Under the pieces are notes generated by a model that was not told the DNA's origin, did no database searches, and worked only from the letters and a program-made list of their open reading frames with translations. Of a stretch of 64,000 bases of DNA, positions 42,736-53,509 are shown piece after piece (within the stretch, counting starts at the first letter, position 1; every line of letters begins with the position of its first letter). Source of the stretch: Forficula auricularia (lineage: Eukaryota > Arthropoda > Insecta > Dermaptera > Forficulidae); the NCBI GenBank assembly GCA_024734495.1, contig JALMQS010000225.1, positions 13,049,573 to 13,113,572 of the forward strand. The letters run 5' to 3'. The translations under genes were made by a program, and so were the position numbers.

Positions 42736-42777
42736 GGCCACTGAGGAAGGTAAAATAAACTGACGAAACGTCTGGCC
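42736..42777 (+). ncRNA. Small hammerhead variant, stem II eroded
   Basis: The longest stem I of the small class: GGCCA (42736-42740) with TGGCC (42773-42777). Core CTGAGGA, extra A, GAAAC (42785-family position here 42765-42769), GTC triplet. The 16 nt between the boxes (GGTAAAATAAACTGAC) no longer form a good stem II, apparently after loss of about 3 nt compared with 29834. Confidence 0.5.
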
Positions 42778-43599
42778 CATATAATAAAAAAATCTGTGTT
42801 TTTAATTTTTCTCCTGTTTCCTACTATTCCTGTTAGTAATTTACTATGATACAACATACCAGATAATTTTTCTAATTTTATTATAGGTTAAAATGTTGGA
42901 AGTTTCCACTAGTGTAGTGTGTGTGTGTGTGTGTCTGGTTCCTTTGAGAGAGAAGTGGTTGAATTCCTCAATCAAAGCGATCTCTCCTGGTTCACGTGGG
43001 TGTAGGTGAACACTGAACACTTGAATGGAATGGTATCAATTCTCTCTTTGACCCTTTTAGGCTTTTTTCATTAGAGAACAACAGAAGCGATATTTTAACA
43101 ACAACAACAAGGATCAAGAAAATATAATAAATAAAGAAAAAAATGGAAATAGGGAGGGATTAAGTAGAATAATATAAGAAAACAAATCATAAGGGATTAA
43201 AAGGATTAAAGACATTATTATAATAATTGTGGATATATGTACTAGAAAAGGACAAAGAATAAATATAAATACTTATTATAATTAATCCGAATTTATATTT
43301 TTATTGTTGTTGTTTTATTTACAAGCTTTCTCGGCCAGTTTGATCATTTTTTGTTATGTTCTTGTTTTTTTAATTGTTAAGGTGAATTTTTACTTTTCTC
43401 GGGGTAAAATCTGATTTTGAATAAATTAAACGAATTCCAGTGTGAATAATAAAATATTTTTTTATAAAATATGAATATATATACATGGGTTAAATCTTGT
43501 GAAAGTTATTATTGCTCTTGCATTTTTTTCATTTGCAAGAGGCAATTCGATTTTATGTTATTATGTAATCAGAATATGGAAATATTCTTATGAACATAA
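42778..43599. other. Gene-free stretch with GT microsatellite
   Basis: A GT tract at about 42917-42935; otherwise no recognised feature. Confidence 0.5.
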
Positions 43600-43658
43600 T
43601 TTGAAAGTTTATAATGGGAAATAAGGACAAGTTATTATGTGTGACTTTTTTATTTTTC

Positions 43659-43697
43659 AACCATGGTTTCGTCTACTTTGCCGACTTCTTCAGGGCT
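43659..43697 (-). ncRNA. Hammerhead-like remnant
   Basis: Minus strand: GCC, CTGAAGA, extra A, GTC-(9 nt)-GAC, GAAAC, CATG, GTT. Stem II has only three pairs because its partner reads TAGAC instead of TCGAC. Its mirror partner is at 44632. Confidence 0.45.
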
Positions 43698-44327
43698 TCA
43701 AATAGTCATGCCTGATTCTATTTATGTTATTTCGGTTTTATCTAATGTAATTGTTAATACAGGGTGGGCCATAAAGATCTACCACATTTTGAAGAGGTAT
43801 AAAAAAATGAAAAATTTAATTAGAAAAAAACTGAATATATTTTTGAAAAGAACATAAAATAATTTTTTTTTAATGTGTTTTAAACATTATATTAGACAAA
43901 AAAAAGGGGGGGGGGGGTCAAAAATGTAAATTCTAGCCCTTCCGACTACACTCAACCAAATTTTATATAGATATTCTGTGGTGCCTCAGAAGGCTAGAAA
44001 TGCAAAAACTAACCACCCAAAATGGGAAGAGGGGGGTCAAAAGTGAAAATTGTAGCCTTTTCGACCAAACTATGTATACAAAATTTGGTTGAGTTTGATA
44101 GAAACGGGTAGAATTTTCATATTTGATCCATCCCAATAGGGGGGCTATTTCCTCTTATATAATGTTTAAAACAAATTTAAAAAATAATTATTTTATGTTC
44201 TTTTCAAAAATATATTCAGTTTTTTTCTAGTTATTTTTTTCATTTTTTTATACCTCTTCAAAATGTGCGAAGATCTTTATGGCCCACCCTGTATTAACAA
44301 TTAGATTAGATAAAATAGAATCAGGCA

Positions 44328-44606
44328 CATGCGCGGATCCAGGGGGATGGTCGATGGGGCGACCGCCCCCCCCCCCAAAGCACTTGGAGATCAACATATG
44401 TTTATTTATTTATTTTTTATTTTTTTATAATATTAAATTTTAAAATTGAAGAAAATAAAGTTCTATGTAGGGGGGGGGGGCGGCGTCTCTGCCCCCCCCC
44501 CGCTTGGACAATTCGATCGCGACACACTTCCGAGATCAAAAGTAGATCTTATATACCGGCGACCGCCCCCCCCCCCCCCCAAATCAGAGGTCTGGATCCG
44601 CGCCTG
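44328..44606 (-). mobile_element. hAT-type MITE, intact
   Basis: 15-bp TIRs CATGCGCGGATCCAG and, from the right, CAGGCGCGGATCCAG. Exact 8-bp duplication ATCAGGCA (44320-44327, 44607-44614). 279 bp, with poly-G/C runs and CGCGATCGAATTGTCCAAG inside, homologous to 1595-1805. No ORF. It inserted into the right arm of the surrounding palindrome, after that palindrome formed. Confidence 0.88.
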
Positions 44607-44631
44607 ATCAGGCATGACTATTTTTGAAGCA

Positions 44632-44666
44632 CTGAAGAAGTCGGCAAAGTCGACGAAACGTTGGTT
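44632..44666 (+). ncRNA. Small hammerhead variant
   Basis: CTGAAGA (44632-44638), extra A, stem II GTCG-gcaaagt-CGAC (44640-44654), GAAAC (44655-44659), GTT, GGT. Core and stem II are intact. Stem I GCA/GGT has lost its first pair compared with the GCC/GGC seen elsewhere. Confidence 0.55.
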
Positions 44667-45196
44667 GATAATTAAAAAATTCACACATAAAAACTTGTCC
44701 ATATTTTCCTATTATAAACTTTCAAATTAATATAAATTATGGACGGATATTATGATAATAATTATGAACATATTTTACTTATCTACTAAAAGGTAATAAA
44801 AATTATTTATTATTTTTTTTTATTAAAATCAGCTCCGAATTTATCTCCCTATAATTTGGCAATGTTCACAATTTTTTAGTAGTTCTAATTAAATATCGAG
44901 CTTTGTAACAACCAATTCTACTTTTCAAATAATAATTAGTTTGTAAAACAATACAAATAATTAGTTTATCTCATAATTTTTGAGACAATTAAAATATCCA
45001 TATATACAGGTGTCCTACAACGATAAACCTTGAACACGGGATATGGCAATTTACTACGGTCCTGAACATACAATTTTTTTTTTAATAAAAGTCTCATAGT
45101 TTATGAGTTATAGGCATTTTTTGAAAATAGTGAAAATCGCTACCCTGTCCTAAATAATGAGATGGTGTGGCTACAAATTTACATATTTTACATATA

Positions 45197-46676
45197 ATGT
45201 AGTTAATTCGGGTTGAATGATAAATGACTATAAGCCAATGTATTCCTAAAAACAAATTATTTATTTTAAAAATTATTTACAGCTTTGATATTAGTTTTCT
45301 ATATACATATTTAATATAATAAAAAAACTAACATAATATAATTACCTAAAAACAAATTGGTTTTCATAGTTGGTTTTCTGGTATTCAATTTTTATCTTTT
45401 TATATTTTAAAACAAATTGTATAACTTTAATATTTTAAACTAGTTTTCAAGCCGTCAGCCATTAACAAATTGGTTAAATATAAGTAAACATATAGAAAAT
45501 TTAAAATCCACGCTAATTCGGTTTCTCGGCGCTAGGGATTTTTGTGCCCTAGAAAAGACAGAAACATCCCTAAGATGCATCCTTTCTGAACCCAGGCTCC
45601 AAATAATATCGTATTTGTCATTCTTCTTATTTCGAACTTCATCGAGTTAACATCTCAAACATGATCGCACCACATTTTACGCTGGTATATTCATTCGACT
45701 ATATTTTTCGTCATAGTCAATCAATATTTAGTTTAGTAACTAAATAAAAGTTAGTTTGTTGAAATAAGCAAGCAATCAAAAAGTGGCCTGAAGGTATGTA
45801 AATGTTTCTTTGTTTGTGCTAATATATATATTAAAGGTCTCTAATTAATAATAATCAATTTGTATTTGTTTCTCTTATTATTCCCTGAAGGTAAAATCAA
45901 TTCAATGAAGGTTTAATGAAAGTACAACCAATTCTCTTAAGGTTTTTACATTATTGAAAGTGTGTACACCAAAGGTACCTACACTCAAAAGCATTTATCA
46001 TCATTGGTTCTGAAGCAAAAGAACACCTATTCATCTCTCCAAGATAATTCAGAGGCTGCCCTTTACCACCACTGAAACCATTCATTTGTAATTAGACATA
46101 TAATAAAATATATTATATGTCTAAAAGTTTAAGTATTTAGTTATAAAGTGTATATATATCTACGTATATATACAATCTAAGTTAATTTTCTTTGTTTTTA
46201 TTAACAACACATTCATTATTTTACATTAAAAAATATAGTTTTTGTTAAAGAGAAATTTATCTTTCATTTCTTTCCTATAGACATCCATCCTTAAAGATAC
46301 TAATTTTGAGCTTAAGAGTTCGAACAGGTATATATATGTTAAAAAGAACTTAGCGTCCCTATCGAAGCTATAATTTGATATCGATTGTTTAGTGGAATAG
46401 ATTTACAACCTATTCGCTGCGAGCCTTACAACCTCGTTGTTAAGCTAAACAATAGATATAAACCCGGTCCTTCGTTTTTCTCTATATCTTTCTCAAATTG
46501 TGGGAAAGCTCTCAGTAAAATTTTACATCCCTCATGTAATCATTTTTGCTCCTTGCGAGCCTCATACTTTTAAAAGACCATACTATAACCACAAATTTTA
46601 ATAAGTTTTATATTTGACATGGATAGCAGTGGGACCAACTTGATATGCCCAAAGTTGTACGCGGTTAAATATGAAG
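45197..46676. mobile_element. 1.48-kb insertion of unknown type with 14-bp TSD
   Basis: Flanked by an exact 14-bp duplication ATATTTTACATATA (45183-45196, 46677-46690). Removing it rejoins the left arm of the surrounding foldback. A 14-bp duplication points to target-primed retrotransposition, but there is no poly(A), no SINE box and no RT motif. The interior is AT-rich with a balanced stretch at 46300-46560. Not identified. Confidence 0.6.
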
Positions 46677-47530
46677 ATATTTTACATATATATTTTATTC
46701 TAATTTTTGTTGCACAATCCTCAGTAATCCTGCTTATTGACCAGAATTCAAAATAAAACAATAAGTACAATACTTTTGGAGAAAAATCTTTTTGTCGGAT
46801 TTATGTTTTAAAAAAATTTAATCAGCTAACTTTGATTCATTTTTAATGTAAAAATAAGTCTAGTAAACAAACATGGGCAGTTATTTAAAAAAGTGGCCCA
46901 TTTTGTCAAGATTTCAAAATAGTAGGTACAGTACTTTGTATTTCCTTCTTTCGAAAAAAAATATTGATATTTTTTGGCAAAATTAGCGAATTTAAAAACA
47001 TATTTTGATAGTGTTTTTTAATTAATATTTTAATCAATTATGTCGCATCTTAATTGAACTATATTTGCTTATTAATGGCATTATTACTAACTATTATAGT
47101 ATTAAAGTCTATAATAGTCAAAGATTAGATCAATTAAGATGCGACATAATTGATTAAAATATTAAATTAAAAAATCACTATCAAAATGTGTTTTTAATAT
47201 AGTTAATATTTTTTTTTCTAAAGAATGTGCTGTTAATTTTGAAATTTTGACAAAATGGGCCATTTTTTTAAATAACTGCCCATGTTTGTTTACTAGACTT
47301 TTTACTAAGTTAACTAATGAAAATTTTTTTATTTTGAATTCTGGTCAATAGCAAGATTATTCAGGATTTCGTAACAAAAATTAGAATTATAAAATATGTA
47401 AATTTGTAGCCACAGCATCTCATTATTTAGGGCAGGGTAGCGATTTTCACCATTTTCAAAAAATGCCTATAACTCGAAAACTATGACTTTATTAAAAAAA
47501 ATTATATGTTCACTACCGTCGTAAATTGCC

Positions 47531-47689
47531 TAGGGGTGAACCGCGACCTAATATTGTGTACACCTACTTCCACTTTCATTTCCAAGTATAAGACAATAGA
47601 TGAAGGGGCATTATCTAATGAATTCCAAAATAATTCCACATAATTACAAAGGCGTGTACACCTAATTCCAATCGCGGTTCACCACTCGT
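47531..47689. mobile_element. Short MITE, second copy
   Basis: Inverted ends AGGGGTGAACCGCGA and TCGCGGTTCACCACTCG, with GTACACCTA.TTCCA on both sides. Flanked by AAATTGCC / GAATTGCC (7 of 8 identical). Same family as 21229-21413. Nested in the right arm of the 2.7-kb foldback. Confidence 0.75.
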
Positions 47690-47902
47690 GAATTGCCCTA
47701 TCCCCTGTTCACGGTTTATCGATGTGATACGGGACACCCTGTATATTTGGGTGTCGGTAATTTTTTTTATAGCACACCCAAGTTCGTTAAGAAATGACGT
47801 AAAATTGATGATAAAATTTTGTTTTTGAAATTCAGACAGCCGAAAATTAACTGAAGTCGATTGAATGACCATTTACTTTTATTTATGTTTTTCACATATA
47901 TA

Positions 47903-48217
47903 TGGTGGGACTTCTAACGTTTGGAATTTGAATCGGCTATAAAAAAATAATGGATATTTTTTCAAAATTATAAGTTTATTAGAAAGATTGGACATTACCC
48001 CATCCGATCAACCCAATTTTTCAGTATATTTTCAATTGGGTTGATCGGATGGGGTACTGTCAAGTCAGCCGTGGCAGTCATTTGAATGATGTTGTGTTTC
48101 ATTCTTGAATGAAAATGTCCAATCTTTCTAATAAACTTATAATTTTGGAAAAATATCCATTATTTTTTTTTTATAGCTGATTCAAATTCCAAACTTTAAA
48201 TGGCCAACCCTATATAG
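47903..48217. mobile_element. TIR element with ~100-bp arms and inner hairpin
   Basis: Arms: TTTGGAATTTGAATCGGCTA, AATAATGGATATTTTT, TTATAAGTTTATTAGAAAGA and TTGGACATT, matched inversely at 48107-48205. The outer ends GGTGGGACTTC and GGGTTGGCCATTT have diverged. An inner palindrome CCCCATCCGATCAACCCAAT (48000-48055) lies off centre. No ORF. Confidence 0.7.
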
Positions 48218-49474
48218 TGTTAAGAGTGCCTTTTTTGCGAAACAAGGTCATGAAATATTATGCATTTGACTATAAATCATGTCCATTGATCTAAACTAGG
48301 TCTTTTGGGTGGTTAATACCTGAATCCGTTCACGGTTTATCGTTGTGATACGGGACACCCTGTATATATTCGTAATATACCTATTATTTTTATTAACTCA
48401 GAATTTACCAATATAAATTGTAAGTTTTATGGGCGACTTCCAGGGGCAATTATGGTCGGCCGGTCGGCCGTAGTCTACATCTTGGCCTCCTTGGCCAACG
48501 TGGATCTCCAACAGTAATTTTATTCCTGAGCGTTAAATCTCGGATTTTCTCACCCTTTATAGTTAGTTTAATTTTTCTCCCGATTTGTTCATTAAATAGA
48601 AAATTGAATTCGTAAAAAAAAAAAAAAATTCGAAATAATGCCTGTGATGAAATTGATGAAAAAAGAGGAAAATATTTAATGAGTTTTATTCTGGGTGGAT
48701 GTGAGAGAGATTTGAAAAAAAAAATTGAAATCCACGCTACAGTGACAATTTACGAAATTCAAAATTATTCATGGTTCACTTCACATATACTTTTTATTTA
48801 TTATTCATTTTTTAATTATCTTATTCTTTATAAATTTAATTATTTTTTTCGTCTATTTTTTTTTGTTTCTTAATTTTTAATTCTAATCAATTTCTAACCC
48901 TTTTTTACTTTATTTTTATTTATTCTTGTCAATTTCTTCTTTTAATAACCATTCATTATATTTTTTACTTATTATTATTATTTTTTTTTCAAATGAAGCG
49001 AGTTATTAATTAAATTGCTTATTTTTCCAGTAGTAAGGTTATTTTAATTAAATGATTATAATGTTAATATTTCGAAGGGTAAGTTCTGTAATTGATAGTA
49101 AATGGCATTAAATAGATAAAAATTAAAAAATATTAATAAAATAATTAAAAATTAAATTAAATAAATAAATGAATTAATAAAATAAAAAAAATTAAATTAA
49201 ATAAATAAAATTAAATAAATTAATTAAATTAATTAAATAATTAAATTAGGTACTCATTCACTATGTTAATTTATTTTTTATGCTTTTATCATTACCAAGC
49301 CTTAAAATTACAATAAAAGTAAAAAAAAATATTTATTTTTTTGAACTGGATATTTTAAAGCTAGGGAGTTCAAAATGTAATCACTTATTTGTAAAATTAT
49401 TGGATAAAAATACTTGGTAGGTTTCACATTAAGATATAAAAAAATAAAACGAATTTATTTTTAGAGAATCTTTA
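48218..49474. other. Gene-free AT-rich stretch
   Basis: A stray CAGGGTGTCCCGTATCACAA terminus lies at about 48342-48362. The rest is homopolymer-rich, with TTAAATAAAT runs at 49130-49250. No gene. Confidence 0.5.
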
Positions 49475-49519
49475 ATCTCGATATATATATTTCGGGTGAC
49501 TAACCCATCTTCAGGAGAT
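49475..49519 (-). ncRNA. Type I hammerhead-like ribozyme, complete
   Basis: Minus strand: stem I ATCTC (five pairs with GAGAT), CTGAAGA, extra T, stem II GGGT-tagtc-ACCC, GAA, stem III ATA-tata-TAT, C17, GAGAT. All three stems form and all core residues are present. The sequence is different from the other classes, but similar in stem I and stem III to the GGACTAATAATCC class. Confidence 0.75.
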
Positions 49520-49549
49520 ACAGAAAGTAACTGACCTGAATAAGTCGAA

Positions 49550-49870
49550 ATTGAATACAAGTCAATGGTAAAATTTATTTTTTAAGATAACAAAAGAGTA
49601 AATATTTAAAATTAGTGGAGGGAGAAAAGGTAGGAAGTCTACTTTGGATTAATTTTGAATGGCCTTTTGAGAAAAGAGGATTTCGAATTTGAATACAATC
49701 TCAATGGTAAAATTTATTTTTACAGATAACGAAAAGGATGTAAATATTTAAAATTACTGGAGGGACGAAAAAGGTAGGAAGTCTACTTTGGATTATATTT
49801 TGAATGGCCTTTTGAGAAAGGAGGATTTCGAATTTGAATACAACTCAATGGTAAGATTTATTTTTAAGAT
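49550..49870 (+). repeat. Tandem repeat, ~140-bp unit, 2.3 copies
   Basis: The landmark GAATACAA recurs at about 49552, 49690 and 49836. Units contain GGTAGGAAGTCTACTTTGG and GAATGGCCTTTTGAGAAA. It directly follows the hammerhead of the minus strand and is not otherwise identified. Confidence 0.8.
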
Positions 49871-49874
49871 AACA

Positions 49875-50060
49875 ATGGATAGGCTTGTGAAATGCTAAAA
49901 ATTCGTGGAGGAGATTTTATAAGTAACCATAGCAACTGCGTTAGTTTTCGAATCCGGTACTTTTCCTGAAGACATATGAGGATATTTAAAGAACTAAAAT
50001 AGCGATTGATTCTCATCTAGTACTTGAGGAATAACCATTCTATATTGATTATTTAGTATA
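49875..50060. mobile_element. Fragment of the minisatellite element
   Basis: GGATAGGCTTGTGAAATGCTA, ATAGCAACTGCGTTAG and one 119-bp unit (GATTGATTCTCATCTAGTAC, GAGGAATAACCATTCT) match 58285-58460. The termini are lost. Confidence 0.65.
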
Positions 50061-50229
50061 TTCGGTTTTTTATTTTTCATAAATTTTGTTAAGGGAGAAT
50101 GATGTAGTTCTTGGTGAAACATACATATTTTAATAAAGTAATGAAAATTTAAAAAAAATTTTAAATAATTTAAAAATAAAAAATTCTAGATAGGTTTCAC
50201 AAAATTTTTTTAAAAATGTGACCGGAACT

Positions 50230-50700
50230 AGATGGCTAATCAGATGACGGTGAACTGTCAGATGATTGCAAGCGTAGAAGTTGATTCCATATTAATATCA
50301 TCTGATAACTGCTGAGGACTATTAAAGGCTGCTGTAGCCTCACTGTTCCGAGTAGCGAGTTCTAATAGAGCGCCCAGTTGCTATATAGATTGCGTCGCAC
50401 ATTATGACAATGGCATGACTGATAATATTTCAATCATGTTATAAGTGAAGCAATTCGATCTCGACTGATCATGGAATCGGGGAGGGGGTCATCCACCAAC
50501 TAGTAGCCCCTCACCCGCTAATTAAGCGGGTGGCGCCCAACCCGGCTTTCCACCAGGGCACAAACAACGCCCTGCACAAATCATTGTTAGGCCCCACCAA
50601 CTCGCTACTCGGAACATGAACAGAGACTTTAATAGTTCTCAGCAGATCAGATGTATATATAATATGGAATCAGCTTACTACACTTCGCTAATCATCTACA
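50230..50700. repeat. Foldback with GC-rich centre
   Basis: Arms of about 90 bp: AAGTTGATTCCATATTAATA to GTTCCGAGTAGCGAGTT (50277-50370) pair with AACTCGCTACTCGGAAC to ATATGGAATCAGCTTA (50597-50686). Loop arms have diverged by small indels. The centre includes a second palindrome ACCCGCTAATTAAGCGGGT and GCCCAACCCGGC. No ORF. Origin unknown. Confidence 0.65.
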
Positions 50701-50759
50701 TTTGAATAAACACACCTCTTCTACACGTAGTTTTGGTGCATTGAATTTAAAAGCTGATT

Positions 50760-51130
50760 ACATTTTGGGGCATAACGTCCAAAAAAACTTAAGGGGGTGG
50801 ATGTGGGGGTTAAAATTTATAATTGTAATATTTTGAAACTACAAAAAAAACAAGAAAAATGGAAATATACTATAAAATGGACCTATAATAACGAAAAATA
50901 AAAATTTCTGGCGCCAAAATTAGGGGGCTCAAAAAATAAAAATCTAGGCTCATCTGAGCAAACTCAAACGAATATTGTATACATAATCAATGGGTCCCCC
51001 AGAAGTCTAAAAATGTACAAACTAACCTCCCGAAATCGGGGGAGGGGTTGCAGGGTCAAAAAATGGAAATCTAGGCCCTTGTACCAAACTCAACCAGAAG
51101 TGTATGGTAAAGTCAAGTGGAAGGCCACAT
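50760..51130 (+). repeat. GTCAAAAAATGGAAATCTAG repeat region
   Basis: Two imperfect units of about 120 bp (AAAATCTAGGC, AACTCAA.C..AT.TGTAT, CAGAAGTCTAAAAATG, CTAACCTCCCGAAAT). Related units form the centre of the palindrome at 43910-44110 and lie at 55150-55260. Not identified. Confidence 0.55.
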
Positions 51131-51418
51131 CAGAACGTGTGGATTTATTTAGAAAATTTTAAAATATTGAATTTTTGGAAAATTCTGAAAATTTTTGACT
51201 TTTTGGACAATATTAATTAAATTTTTCAATTTCTTCCCTTATTACTGTACCAAGAAGTTCTCACTAGCAGTAACGCAAATTTTAGCATTTTATTATCATT
51301 GTATTATTTTCCCTATTTGTTAATTTAGCCTATTTTGATTTTAGCTCATAAAAAGGGAATATCTCGAAAATCCCTTTATTTGCACTCCAAATTCTTCTTC
51401 TGACGATTCAAGTATCTA
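51131..51418. other. AT-rich spacer before Tc1 element
   Basis: Nothing recognised. Confidence 0.4.
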
Positions 51419-52829
51419 CTAGCCCAGTCCCATCTCAATTGGCCCACCAATATTTTTCTTTTTAAATAAAATTATGCTAATTCACGGTAAATTTAATTTA
51501 AATATTTATTTTTATTATCATTTGGAACAACATTTTAAACAATTTAAAACATTTTATTGTAACATTTAACTTAAAATTATTTTTTAATTGTTAAAAACAA
51601 GGAAAACATACAAAATCCAAAACCTTTACCACTGTGTGACGTCGCATTTATTTTTAATTACGGCTTGAATTCTTTTGGGCAACATACTTATTAAGTTTTG
51701 ACACTCATCTTGAGTGAAAGTATCCCAAATATTTTTAAGTTTGTGCTTTAATTCGACTACGTTTCTAGCTGGTTGTATTCGTAATAGCTTTTTCATTGTG
51801 TGCCAAAGAGTTTCTATTGGTGACAAGTCGGGACTGTTTGCCACCCACTCCAAAAGTGGAACATTATGATCAGAAAGCCATTTTAAAGATTTTCTTGATG
51901 TATTACAGGCCGCTCCGTTTTGTTGGAACACAAAATTATTATTATTCTGCAATGCATTTGCCATTGTTGGAAGTAACGATTTTTTTAAAATCTCTAAATA
52001 TTTATTGGTGTTTACAATTCCATCAATGAAGTGAAGTTTTCCAACACCTCTAGCAGGCATTGAACCCCATACCATAACTGAAGCAGCAAATTTTACTTTG
52101 TTTTTTAAACAATCTGAATTGAAAGCTTCATTTTTCTGACGAATATCTCTGCTTCGAATGTCCCCAACACAAACTTCAAAACGAAACTCATCACTCCAAT
52201 GGACACTATTCCATTCATCACTCGTCCAATTAATGTGACTTTTAGCCCATTTAAGCCGGTTTTTCTTTTGTTTTATGTCAAAAGTGGCTTTTCTTTCGCC
52301 TAAAAAAATTAGTAAAATTACAAAAAAAAATTTGGAATAAGTTGCAATAAAATTACCTTGTAAGTTTTAAAACCTAACTTAAGGGCTTCTCTATGGCACG
52401 TGGATCTTGAAACACTTCGCCCCACAGCATCGCTCCAAAGAACAGATAATTCACCATAATTCGAACGCCTGTTTTTTCTAATAATCTTTTTCAATGCCCG
52501 TCTATCAGCATCTGATATTTTTGGATTTGGACGCATACCGAGGTTTTGTAGCTATTCTAGCCGTTGTTTTATAAACTCGAATAATATTTCTGACAGTAAA
52601 TTTTGATAAATTAACTAGATCCCCAATTTCCGCGTTTGATTTTCCTTTTTTATATAAATTGATAATAATTGAGCGAATTTTTTCATCAACAACCTTTCCA
52701 CGAGTCATTTTTACTAATAATAAACAAAACAAACTTTCTTTTATTGGAAAAAGGCAAAGCCTACTTGATTATTTCACATATTCAAAGATTCTTATATTCT
52801 GTGGGCCAATTGAGATGGGACGGGGCTCG
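51419..52829 (-). pseudogene. Tc1-like DD34E transposon with probable intron, inactive
   Basis: TA-flanked, TIRs CTAGCCCAGTCCCATCTC and, from the right, CGAGCCCCGTCCCATCTC, both continuing AATTGGCCCAC. From 52732 down: HTH MTRGKVVDEKIRSIIINLYKKG...NLSKFTVRNIIRVY, a frameshift near 52530, then PKISDADRRALKKIIRKNRR and GFKTYK. The next exon reads GERKATFDIKQKKNRLKWAKSH, VHWSDEFRFE (first Asp), MVWGSMPARGVGKL, FQQNGAACNTS and SPDLSPIETLW (Glu, 34 residues on). The second catalytic Asp is Asn here. Between TYK and GERK lies a GT...AG segment of about 62 bp (about 52366-52304) with an ACTAAT-like branch site and pyrimidine tract. Confidence 0.9.
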
Positions 52830-53505
52830 TATATCTAAATTCCAATTTCCTCCGTATCGAATTGGAAGTGAAGCCTAGGTGTAAAACCCTGGAGATGTCT
52901 AACATCTGGTATTTCTTCTTTTTTTTGAATAATAATTATACAGATAACGGGGGTTTATTATGGGGGAAGGAATATTTCTTCGAAAAATGTCGTTAGAAAC
53001 ATCCCTGAGTTTAAAGAGACATGTCTAATTTTCCACTTGGATATTATGTTAGATTAAAAGGATTTCAGTCAGCAATGACAATGACATCTACACTCAAGGG
53101 AGACATTTTGTGAATTGATAAATAACAGAAAACGATCTCAACGACAATTCAGGATGGATTTATTCAATTATCATATATTTAAATAGAATCAGATTAATTT
53201 CTAAGAAACTCCCCCAAGATGACAACCTTCAAGCCGTTAACTTATTTCCGTTTCCCTTGAGAGTGGGGGGGGGGTCTCAATGAAAATTGAATTCTCCTAT
53301 AGAGGGAATCTCGCTATTATATTATTTCCATTACCCACAGGGATACAATTTTAATCAATTTTTAAACTAAGAATTTTTGGATATCTGATATTATTTAGTT
53401 GAAAGAAAGAAAAATAATACCATGTTATATTCACGATTTGCTTCAATTAAAAGCTATCTAGGTATATATTAATATTATTTTTAATTTAAAATTCTGATAA
53501 AGATA
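52830..53505. other. Gene-free stretch
   Basis: Includes a G-run near 53263-53272. No feature recognised. Confidence 0.4.
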
Positions 53506-53509
53506 CAAA

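Larger units (their letters stand above)
43600..44710. repeat. Palindrome with hammerhead-like motifs at both ends, split by hAT MITE
   Basis: The left arm (43621-43910) and right arm (44150-44710) match in inverse: ATCAGGCATGACTATTTGAAG, TATTTT.ATCTAAT, TTGTTAATACAGGGTGGGCC and GATCT.C.ACATTTTGAAGAG. The centre includes GTCAAAA units shared with 50900-51110. Hammerhead-like cores are at 43659-43697 (minus) and 44632-44666 (plus). The right arm is interrupted by the MITE at 44328-44606. CAGGGTGGGCCATAAAGATC alone would look like a DNA-transposon TIR, but its flanks are palindromic too. Confidence 0.75.
45007..47741. mobile_element. CAGGGTGTCC foldback element (2.7 kb) with nested insertions
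   Basis: TA-flanked ends CAGGTGTCCTACAACG and, from the right, CAGGGTGTCCCGTATC. Arms match through CGATAAACC.TGAAC, TTATAGGCATTTTTTGAAAA, AAAATCGCTACCCTG and GGCTACAAATTTACATA. They continue after a 1.48-kb insertion at 46691-47395 and close at a centre near 47085. Inner arms include AACATGGGCAGTTATTTAAA and its complement. No transposase ORF. A MITE (47531) sits in the right arm. CAGGGTGTCC ends are common on arthropod TIR elements. Confidence 0.75.

Noticed and set aside
43759..44294. Independent DNA transposon with CAGGGTGGGCC TIRs
   Set aside because: The sequences outside the supposed TIRs (TTGTTAATA and beyond) are also inverted repeats, so the whole segment is a larger palindrome rather than an element with TA duplication.
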